From Nageia nagi (lineage: Eukaryota > Pinophyta), in NCBI GenBank assembly GCA_050084985.1, contig JBITNC010000001.1:45322001-45386000 (forward strand): a stretch of DNA of 64,000 nt. Reading direction: 5' to 3'. Shown here in pieces: positions 33,401-45,400 of this stretch. The position numbers and the translations under genes are program-made. The notes under the pieces are model-generated. The model had not been told where the DNA came from. It did not search any database and worked only from the letters and a program-made list of their open reading frames with translations. Each line of letters starts with the position of its first letter. Positions within the stretch are counted from its first letter, which is position 1.

Positions 33401-36400
33401 ACTTAGCCAAATTTTCGTAACTAAAGAGGTCGCACCAACTTTGGTACATGCAAAAGCATGCCCCTTAAACCATGCGTTCAAGCTATTTTGACAATTTTCC
33501 TCCAAAATTTGCTAAGTGTCAAAGTACCTCATTTGTCAGGGCGCACCGATTTTGGTACATGGAAAAGCATGTCCCTCAAACCATGCGCTCAGGCATAAAA
33601 CATGATGATTTTCTTCAAAATGACCAGAATGACCCTTGATAGTGGAATGCAATGGAGGGGATGCAATTTCATGGAATGACCAAGTATGAAGTGCACATGA
33701 AAGATGCAATTTAAACCCGAAAAAATGCAAGATTTGAACCAAAACTATGCAATATGAAGGGGGGTGCATTTTTTATGGTACATGCAAAAGCATGTGCCCT
33801 AAAACATGTGCCATGAACAAAATGGCAGAATTTTGACTTGTTTTAATATAAAGATGCAAATTCACCACATTTATCCTCGTTTGGTCTACAATGCATGCAT
33901 TTACTTTAAAAGAAATCTCTCATGCTTTTATGTTTCAGTACAATGAGGGTCCTCAAAAATGCAAAAAATTTTGGGGGGTGTTGTACAGGCACAACAGGTC
34001 TCCATCCCCAAATCGCATCCCCTTGTTTACTGTTGTCCCTGAGACACCGTGCAGCTTTGATAAATACAACAGTCAATAAGTATACTGTATATAGATGACA
34101 TTTTTACCATTTGCAACTTAAGATCAGGCCATAAGCAACCCCTGTCTGAACAAAAGGCTCCTAAGAAATAGATAACTACAACAAGAAACAAATAAAATAA
34201 GCATATAATTTGATAAGCAATTATGACACATTGCACTTTTGGAGTGTTACGGTACCAAGATTAAGAATTCAGGTTAAATGCATAAAACATGCTTTAGAAC
34301 AGCAAAGACTTGTTATGGCACATTCTCTATAAGCCAGTAAGGGAGGAACATAAATATCTCCAAAATATGTTAGAAAACACTAGTGTGCTGCCTTAATCAG
34401 GGAGTATGACAATCCTAAAATGTACTCCTGAATATTTCCGAAGATGATTCCTTTTTAAAAAATTATATACACTCGACCCTACTATATATTACAAAGCAAC
34501 CTAAACCTGCTAAATTCCCTAAAGTGTAGCTGAAGGTTGTCTCATATACAGCAGCAGGATGGGATCTACAGAATAACAAAAAAATCTACCATTTGATTTG
34601 AATTTTCAGCATAGCAAGCAAGCACAAATTTGGTTCTCTCATTTTCTCTCCAAACAAAACAATTTGAGCTTTTGATTTTATGTTTGAAGACAAAATATTA
34701 ATCTGATATCATCATTTTATGTCCATGTATTTAGCTATTATGATTTTCTGCTTGCAGAGAAAATACAAATCCGGTGTCATCATTTTTTGTTTGTTCATTA
34801 AATATCCCTTTTTCGACTCCTTTTTTGTCCTCTGGTCTACTTGGCGGGTGTCCCCTTTTTCAGCCTTGGAACTACTTGGCAATAGTTTACTCAGCAGGTG
34901 ACTTTCGTTAGGATTGGAACCTGGATCAGGCTGCCCAACAGGCTAGCACCATTACCAGTGAACCCCCCACTCCAAGTCAAATCTGGTGTCATCATTCATT
35001 GTCAAAGTATTTAGCTTCTTTATGCCTTTACATAGTGCTCATTTTTTAGCAGATTACGACTTAAAGAACTTTAAAATCTTACAACCAATTGAAATGAGTT
35101 AAGCATTAGCAACAGTAAAACTCAACATGTATCGTCCAAAATATAAACTGATTAAAAGCCTTTTTTGATTGTGTAGAGGCTGTACAACTTAGATCTCTTT
35201 TTCCAATGTCACTAAAAAGATTCAAAACAACATAATAAACTAATGGAACATCCACGGGTTGGTAACATATGCAATCATCTTTGGACGGAGGCTATATCTA
35301 AGTGAAAGATTTTTTTATTGGGCAAGGATTCAACATATCCGGTGTATGGAGCACCATCAAATATTGAAATTCTGAAGTTGTAACTGGAAACAAATATTAA
35401 AATTGATTTATTCAATTTAAGAATTGTCACCATGGACACAAGAGTTGCAGAGTATGGCATGTACTCAACAAGTTATGTACTTGCTAGCCAAATAAGCCAA
35501 GCTGAATTTCTGGAAAATATAATGTCAAGTCAAATTTTAATAGCAACAATATGATGAGTTTTCTACAACTGATTCAAATAATTTTGATCACTCAAAAAAC
35601 GAAGTAAAATACACAAAACAAACTCACAAATACTGAACTCTTACATACTATCTTTTTATTTAAAATTAAAAATATTGATAGCAGTTTTTAGTGTTTTTAC
35701 CATAGTTGTCAAACTCTCCCCAAGTCCCGAGTACTCTCCAAGTCCGAATACCAAGTGGGGTTTGCCGAGGAAAACTAACTGTAACTCCCACGTCGGGTTT
35801 TATATATGAATTTTAATTAAAATATTTTTTAAATGAATTTAAATATATAATTTTTCCGAGTCCATCCAAATTTATTTTATCGAATCCCAAGTCCAAGCCC
35901 CGAGAGGAGCTTGCCGAGTCCAAGGCAAGACCGAGTTTTACAACTATGGTTTTTACCACTCAAATACTCTCAAAATTTTCTTACAAAAAGAAAGAATTGT
36001 TGTTAGCGTTGACAGACAACCACAGTAGGTTAATGAGACTCAAAAAGATGAATATCGATACAAGATTCAGGAGCCCTTAAGAGGAATCAAAACTAGGAAA
36101 AGACATGACCTCACCAATTGACCCTCATCAACTTGGATTCTCACATAAACAAAAGACATTTAATGTCCCCAATAACCTAGATAGAAGGAACTGACCAATC
36201 TAGTAGTTTTCAAGCCATCCTATAAGGCATGACACCTAAGAATCATATCCTCTCAGATGTATAAGGCCAAGCACCTCAAACCTGGATAGTGAAAGAATGT
36301 AGTATATGAATCTCCCAAATGTCTAAACAAGCAATAATTTATCCCTTGAATATTATGATAAATGGAGCACCTAAAATGAAATGAATTTCAATCTCAATCT

Positions 36401-39400
36401 GTTTTAGAGAGCACAAGTAACAAATACTCTTTGTCTCTAAGAATGTGGTGATTTGTCTCTACTCACAATTGATGGTTGAAAACTTTGAGCTAGTCAAGTG
36501 GTATACACAAGCCATGAGTCCAATGTCACTAAATATAGTCAATGTGAGCAATGGTCCCATCCTAACCTGTAATATACCAAACAAGAATTTAACCAGAAAT
36601 AGTATTGAAATAAGCAGATCTACTCTAGAATTATGCCCTAATCTCAGATCTGAAATATTAACTATAAAAAATATGCAAAATGACACAGAAATATCAGATC
36701 CAGACTAAATTTGATTAGATAAAGTCAGTACAGTTGACAAATCCTCTTCAAAACAGCACAAATGAGGCCCAAGGGGCCGAATGTATAGCTATAGAGGCTA
36801 GATCTGATGTGTGTTGGCCTTTAACTGCTCCAAAAACCCCTAAAGATGGGACGTTTGACAATTAGGGCTGAATGCTGATGTTTCTTCTGTGCAAAACTAT
36901 TCACATAAGCTAAGTGCCCCACAATAGGGTCTCAAAACCCTAGATCTGAATGCAAAGTCTCCAATACGTGATCCAATATGCTCAATTATGAATTTTGGAT
37001 GAATTCACCACAAAAGGAAAGCTCAAAAGTTTTACTCCTCAAGCGTCTAGAGGGTTTTCGTCCTCTAGGGAATCCATATTCCACTCATGTAGGGCTACGT
37101 CCGCAGAAGGGTGGGCAACAACTGTCTTAGCTGTTTACTCCAGATCAAACAACAAAACATCATCCAAAAACTGTCTTCTATTGGAATGCCCCTTAGATAT
37201 ATAGGCAAACAACCTAATTGATAGTGAAATCCCAACCACAAGATGCAACGTTGGCCTTGGGATCTCAACAATCATGCCAATTACATTTACAACAGCTACT
37301 AAAGACATTAAATAATGCATTATCTCATCTTGTAGAATATTTCTAAAGGCATAACTAACTTTAGTAATGCCTTCTAATTCCTTGTTGAGTTGCTTTTTGT
37401 TAGAATTTGTAATGAAATATTGTGAATATCTAAACTCCTTGTAAATTCAATTAATCACTTAAAGGATATGTAGATACCTTAAGGGATTAATTGAATTCTT
37501 TATTATATAGAATTTGACTTTACCAAGTGGTTAGTTGGTAGGTTAAAGTTAGGTGATACATTTATTGTAACCCTAACCTTACCCTTGGGTTAAAGGGAGG
37601 TTAGAGAGGTGCTCTCAAGCTATAAATAGAGGGCCTCTCCTCTTGTAACATAACTAAGTTTTTGGAGTAAGATTACTCTACTAGTTGTGTAGGAGAGGAA
37701 GAGAATAGTTGTAAAAGGAGCATACTTGAGAATTGAGATACTAGTTGTGGATGTACTCCCAAGGAGGGAGGAACCACATTATATGTGTGTTATCTTGTGT
37801 ATGATTGAGTTTCCTAGTCTTGGTCCTTGAGGATTAGATCTAGCCTAAATCCTTCAATTGGTATCAGAGCTTGGTGTGGAAGCTCTTCTTCTTGGTGTGG
37901 AAGCTCTTCTTCTTGGTGTGGAAGCTCTTCTTTTTGGTGTTGAAGCTCTTATTCCTTCAATTTTAAGGTCTTGGTGAGGTAAATTCCAATAGAAAGTATA
38001 AATTTCTTCCTCATTTGGTTATTTTATGGATTATTACATGATGCTACTAACACATTACTTGCTATGTGTTAGTCCTTTTAAATTATGATTAACAAGTTGC
38101 AATTTTTTTTACTAATCCTCTATGTTACTTGCAATTTTTAAATTGCTATAATTCTTTTAAAAAGGGTTAGTATACAAAAATTGTATTTTTTTTCATATTA
38201 TATTGAACTTAAATGTATGTGTTGGTTCAATTTATCACAACATTTGCTTAATACCAATATATGATGAAACTTGCAATATATACTAACATTAATTATGTTA
38301 TTACTATTTGCTTAAAAATAGTAATATATTATTGTGAAATTTCTCATATATATACTACCATTTTTTATGTTAGTGGTATTTTTTGGTGAGGCATGAACAT
38401 TTACAAAAAAAATGAGAGGAGGATAATTGTTTTTTGAGTTCTACTACAAAAATTTTTAGGGCACAATAATATATATATATATATATATAAATTTTTTTAT
38501 TTTAAATTTGTTTAAAATATAATCAAAAAATATATATATATAATAGGATGGCCATTAGTGAGGGAACCTTAACTTAAAAAGAATTCCTCCTTCGCTCTTT
38601 GCAAATTGAAATCATATATTAACTGAGATAAAAAATATATGCCATACGATGGTAAAACATTCCTACTTCACTCTTTGCAATTGAAATCATATATTAACTG
38701 AGATAAAAAAAATATATGCGCGAATTGTTTGACAAACTGCCTCCCCGAAATGCAGTCTTCTATCTCCGATGATTGCAGGATATGCACCAAACGGATACGA
38801 ACTGCAGCGCCAAGTCTTTCTCCTCCACACGCTGCTCTCCTCTCCCTCTCACGCGCTGCTCGCACATGCCTCGCCGTCCACATCCATGGTGGAAACGTAG
38901 GGAAGGCGCGAGTCTGGATAGGCGTTGAAAGACTACGCGAACTGTTTCATGGACTGCACTGATCGCAGGATATTCCCCAAATGGATACGTTGCCAGGCAC
39001 GCGCGAATTGTTTAACATGCTGCAGACAACGTTTCATGGCCTGCCATAATCGCAGAATATGCACAAAACGGCTACGTTGAAACGGTCAGAAACTTGTTTG
39101 ACACCACGCAAGACGCAGACTAAGTTCCATGGACTGCACTGCTCGTAGGATATGCACAAACCAGATACGTTGCAAGGACCTGCGAAATTTTTTATTGCCT
39201 CCTCAATACCATCTCATTCCATGCAATGATCGCAGGATATGCACAAAACGAATACGATGAACGGGTTTGCAAATTGTTTGCCAACCACGTCATCCTCTGG
39301 TGTTTAACGCGCCATGCAACTTATCGAGACTGGGGTTGGGACATATTTAAAAGCGTTTGAAACACAGTGTCGTGTTGAAGCTGGCTATGTAAGGCTTCAA

Positions 39401-42400
39401 GAAACGCATTTTTTTTTTTGTTGTTTTGACTTTTATCCCCTGCCGCCTCCGCCCGCCACTACTCACGTGACCACCTACTCTCCTCGCCGACTTTGGCCCC
39501 TGCCACCCCTGCCCAGCCTCTCAACCTCCACGAGGCTTACACATGGCCCTTCAAATTTTTTTTGCCAACTATAGTTGTTGAGTTTTTAATTCTTTTTACC
39601 AACTATGCTGGGATTTGATTTTTTCTTTAAATTCTAGGTCTAAATTTCCCTTTAAGGGCTTTTACCTAAGTCCTTTTTTAAGTATTTCCTCTTTCCTAAC
39701 TACCTATGCTATTTTTAAGTCAACAAAGGCAATATTTACTTAAAATGCATATTTCAAAGACTATTTTTTAGGGATAACATATTAAGTGAAAAGGGGGGAG
39801 GAACCATACTTAAACGAAATTTTTAGCATCCAAGTTTTAGAACTTTAAGTAAAAAAGGGGGGAATGTGTATAATTTTTTTTTACTTAAATCTTTATCTAG
39901 ATGGATCTTGCATGCTAAATTTATAATGCATGCTTCTTAACCTTGTTAAGAATAAAGAATGCTTAGTACTTAAAATTTTAAGTTAAATAATGCATGATGC
40001 ATGTTTATTACTTAATTTTAAGTCATGGAATAATGCATGTTTAAGTTATGGATTAATGCTAAGTAGGACTTAGCCTTTGTAAAATTCATTATTTTTGAAC
40101 TTGAGCAAAAATATGAAAAATATAAAAGTCCTTTAGGGGTTAGTACAAAACCCATTGGACTCTTAAAGTTTCAAGTTTCGTGTGGATGAAGTATTTTTAC
40201 TTTACTTTATATTTTTGCACATTGCTTTATACTTGCAATACGCAAAATATTGAAAGTAACCCCTAAAATGAACACATCCGCACATATTCTTCCACAACAT
40301 GACTTGTTTGGGGAGCCACGAGGTGAGAATAGGGCAGACTGGAGCCTTTTTAGTCCAAAGACCCAAGTGGTGGTAAGTCCATCTTAATTGCCCCTAAGAC
40401 CTCTGTTGGATTGGACATAACTCTATTAGGTGGACAGGCATGTGTGTAGTGATACCACATGTCCGCACGTCCATTCAAGGATTATCCTGATAACCTAGGA
40501 GGAAAACTGAAAACCTTAATCAAAATAATTAAAATGGCCGGTCCAAGATACGTCGGATCCATGGAAAATAGTTAGTACTTCTCCTTGTGAGAGTATATTA
40601 CTGACCAAGGTGAACTGGTTGAGGACTGGTAGTACCTGGGCTCCACCTTGCGGGCATCCAGGTGAAGGCCTAATTCTATACAAGAAAACAACCTCAACTT
40701 TATCCTTCTACGGATCGTGGTTTATAAGTTTGCACATGTGAGACATGTTTGCTTATTAGATGTTTTATATGTATAGATGGAAAATTGTAAAAGTTTGCAT
40801 TCTTATTGCATATTTACTTTTTTTTGTAGCAATGGTTGAAACCTTCATACCCAAGCATATACTCGACGGTTCCAACTTTGGAATATGAGAACCTCGTATG
40901 AAAGCTGAGTTACAAGCAAGGAAGCTGTGGCAGACAGTTAATGAAGACTTGGTCGCTCCTACCGATGAGAAGGCTCTTGAAGTATACAACTCAAAGAATG
41001 AGTTAGCAACTTCAATGATTTATCGTGCAGTTTCAAATGACGTCCTTCTCATGATCTCTTCATCAACATCAGCAAAGGAAGCTTGGGATAGGCTAAAGAA
41101 AATTTACCTTGGATCAAAATTTTCAAGGAGGTTCACTATTCTACAAAAGTTGTTGCAATATCGTCAAGGTGAAGATGAAAGTGCCTCTATCTACTTGAAC
41201 AAAATCATTGACCTCAGGACACAACTGGTTGGTTGTGGGTGCAACTGGATCAATGATGAGTTCATGGTCTTCATCATTCTTCAAAGCCTTACTACAAAGT
41301 TCAGTAACTTTGTCACGGTTATGGAAACAAGGCTCGATGATGAAGAAGATATCATATCTCTTGATAACCTTACTAGACTCCTTCTGAAGCATGAGGAAAC
41401 TTTGAATAAGAAAATGTTGAACCTTTCTCCAAAAGACAATAGCATTGCTCTAGGAGCAACCAAAACTCCTTTCAAGAAAAAGTTCAAACATTATAAATTC
41501 AAAGATAACAAGTCCTCATCTACCTTCAGGAAGTATGAGAAAAAGGGCAACAATAATGGCAACTTCAGGCAAAGGAATGACAAAGCTGGATCAAGCAATC
41601 CAACACCTCAGGAAAAGTTTGATGGAAATTGTAACTTTTGTGGCATCTTTGGGCACAAAGAGTATGATTGTCGCAAAAAGAAATTTGCTCAAAAAGGCAA
41701 AGGAAATGCAAATGTGAGAAATTTCAATAATAGAAAGAAGAACAAGCATACTGCTACTGTTGCCTACTACTCAATGACTCAAACTGTTTCAAATGATTGG
41801 ATTGTTGATTCAGGATGCACTAATCACATGTGTTATGAAAAGGATAAGTTTGAAAACTTTCATAAGTACAAGAAGGATGCAGTTGTGATAGGTGATAATA
41901 CATTCCTTGATGTTCAAGGAATAGGGAGTGTGAAGATTCATGGAAAGACTCTTGATAATGTTTTTTTTTGTGCCTAAACTAAGGATGAATCTTATCTCCG
42001 TAATTCAGATTACAAGGAAAGGATACTCATTTGAGTTTACCTCACACTCCTGGTGTCTTAAGAAAGGACTTGCCACCTTCATGAAAGGATCAGTAAAGGA
42101 TGACCTTTATATTGTGGATCAAGTTCCTTCAAAAATGTGTCTTGCTACCAATGTTTGTTCAAAGGGTAATCTTTGGCATCAACGATTAGGGCACCTTAAC
42201 CACAAGAGTATTCAAGCTATAAAAACTCAAGAACTTGTGGAAGGTTTACCTAATATTTCACCCACAATTGGTCTTTGTGTAAGGTGCATTCTAGGAAAGA
42301 TGAATAGGCAAAAGTTTGAAAAAGATAAAGCAACTCGGGCTACTCGTCCTCTTCAGCTTGTGCATTCAGATTTGATGGGTCCATTTCAGACTAAGTCTCT

Positions 42401-45400
42401 AGGGGGAGCTTCTTATGTTCTGACCTTCATTGATGACTTCAGTAAGATGACATTTGGTTATCTACTTGAGCACAAGGATCAAACTTTTGACAGGTTTAAA
42501 GACTTCAAGGCACTTGTTGAAAATCAAACTGATTTTAAGATCAAGATGCTGAGATCTGATAATGGGGGTGAGTATAATAGCAATGAGTTTAACGACTATT
42601 GTGTTAAACATGGGATCAAGCGGCAATTCACAATCCCTTACACCCCTCAGCAAAATGGAGTTGCTGAAAGGAAGAATCGAACCATTATGGAAATGGCAAG
42701 GTGCATGTTGGGTAACCTTTCTAGTTTCTTGTGGGGAGAAGCTATTCACACTGCTATTCACACCCTAAATAGGTGTCCTACTAAAGCAGTTGAAGGTAAA
42801 ACTCCGTATGAAGCATGGACAGGAAAGAAACCTAACCTCTCACACTTTAGGGTCTTCGGTTGTGATGCATTTGCCTTCATTACCTCAGAGAAAAGAAAGA
42901 AGTTGGATAAAAGATTAGAAAAATGCATCTTTGTGGGGTATGATAATCAACATAGAGGTTACAGGCTTTACTCCTCATCCCATAACATTGTCTTTGTTTC
43001 TAGGGATGTCAAGTTCAATGAACTTCTTGAGGATACGACCTCTCATGCTGAGGTGTCTGATTCAGATGATTCTTCGCCTGCACCTAACTGGTTGGATGAT
43101 CATGTAGGGAAGTCACCACAAGAGCAAAATTCTCCAGTTCAAAGAATTGCAAGGAGTATGACCTTGAATAACTCTTTATTTGCCAAAATTGATAATACGA
43201 ATGAGCCATCAACCTTCAAAGAAGCTTCCAAGCAAGAGTGTTGGATGAAAGCTATGAAAGTTGAGTATGAGGCGCTCATGAAAAATGAAACTTGGGATTT
43301 GGTTCCTTATCCCAATGAGAAAAATGTGATTGGCAATAAATGGATATACAAGATCAAGTACAATTCTGATGGAAAAATTGAAAAATACAAAGCAAGGCTA
43401 ATGGCCAAAGGATTCGCTCAAAAATATGGTATTGATTATGTGGAAACCTTTGCTCCTGTGGCCAAGATGCCTACTGTCAGGATAATCCTTGCTCTTTCTG
43501 CAGCTCAAGGATGGAAAGCTTTTCAACTTGATGTCAAGAGTGCATTTCTCAATGGTGACTTAGATGTAGAAATCTACATGAATCAACCAGAAGGATTTAT
43601 TCCAGAAGGTAAAGAGTCTTTAGTGTGCAAGCTTAAGAAGTCTTTTTATGGACTTAAGCAAGCACCTAGAGCATGGTACAAGAAAATTTCATGATTCTTT
43701 GCAGATATTGGTTTCTCCAAGTGCTTCTCTGACTCAGATCTCTATGTACTCAAGCAAGGAAAAGACGTGGTCTTAATTCTCCTTTATGTGGATGATCTTC
43801 TCATAACTGGCAATAATATTGAAATCATCCAAGAGTGCATCTCCAAACTGAAAGCAACATTTGAAATGACTGATCTAGGTCTCTTGCATTACTATCTTGG
43901 GATGCAAGTATACCAACACAAAGATTGTACTTATCTTAGTCAATCTAAGTATATATCAGACATCTTGCAAAAGTTTGGAATGGAGTGTAAAAATGCTGCA
44001 ATACTTGTTTCTCCTGGAATCGTTGTATCTCTGAGCTCAGATTCTCAGTTGGCTGATGCTACAGCTTATAGGCAATTGATTGGTAGTCTTCTGTATCTGA
44101 CTATCTCTCAACCTGATATTGCCTTTGCAGTGAATCTGATGGCACGATTCATGCAAAAACCACATGTTGAACACCTCAATGCTGTTAAGCAAATCTTGAG
44201 GTATGTGGCAGAGACAAAGGATCTTGCTCTTAAGTATTCCAAAGTGCCCTCGATTGTTCTCTCTGGGTTCTCAGATTCTGATTATGGGGGAGATAGAGAT
44301 GACAAAAAATCAACCTCTGCATATGTGTTTAGCATTGGTTCAGGTGCTATTTCTTGGGCTTCCAAGAAGCAACCTACTGTCACTCTTTCTACCATCGAAG
44401 CCGAATATCGAGCCATGTCTGTTGCCGCCCAAGATGCTATTTGGCTGAGGCATCTTCTGAACGAAATTGGGTATGAGCAAAATGGCCCATCTCTTATCTC
44501 TTCAGACAATCAATCGGCTATCTCTTTGGCTAAGAATCCTGTATTCCATCAGAGAACCAAACATGTGGAAATCCAAGCCCATTTTATCATGGAGAAGGTT
44601 CTAGATGACATCATACACTTGAAGTATTGTCCATCTATTGAAAACTCCGCTGATTTGTTCACCAAGCCCCTTCCTGAAGCTCAGTTCAGCAAGCTTAGGG
44701 ATTCTCTAGGGTTGGTGAAGTTGCCCTCAAGGGGGAGTGAAGTTTGAACTTTTGTTAGTGATGACAACTTCACCTCTAAGAGGCCTTTTTTTTATTGTAC
44801 ATTCTATACCTCCATGGTAAGTTTGCTCTGCGTGACAAACTTGTTGTACAATTGTTGTTATAGAGTGTTGATTATTTTATACCTCCGTGGTAAGTTTGCT
44901 CTGCGTGACAAACTTGTTGTACATTTTATACCTCCATGGTAAGTTTGCTCTGCGTGACAAACTTGTTGCACATTTTTATACCTCCGTGGTAAGTTTGCTT
45001 TGCGTGACAAACTTGTTGTACATTTTACACCTCCATGGTAAGTTTGCTCTGCGTGACAAACTTGTTGTACAATTTTTTGAGCATATAATTAATATACCTC
45101 CGTGGTAAGTTCGCTCTGCGTCAGGAACTTGTTGTACATTCTATACCTCCGTGGTGAGTTTGCTTTGCGTGAGAAACTCGTTGTACAATTTTTATACTCT
45201 ATTAATAATCAACACATGTCTATATACAACATGTGACTATGAGTGATGGCTTGGCATCTCCGTGATGACTTATAGTGCACCATTGATCAGTTATTTATAA
45301 GATGGCATTATTTGATTCTCTTATTTGAATATATGATGCATCTAACTGATTTTGTTCATGAGTTGCTTGTAGCATGCAGGATCTTCTTCAGAAATGCAGG

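Larger units (their letters stand above)
25998..33996. mobile_element. TE-A copy 2, about 8.0 kb
   Basis: Left end TGTTGGTATGTTTTTCTTT matches copy 1; right end CACAACA closes a terminal hairpin as in copy 1. Flanking five bases are AGTTT and GGTCT, differing by two transitions, so a decayed duplication is possible but unproven. Compared with copy 1 it keeps the left TATA box, the right-side TATA, the hairpin array and the terminal structures. It also holds a long decayed minus-strand reading frame (27400-31921). If the minus strand is the coding strand, the order is terminal hairpin, hairpin array, TATA, leader, reading frame, left end. Alternatively it is a plus-oriented retroelement derivative with an antisense frame, as known in some Tat-type Gypsy elements. 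Confidence 0.65.
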
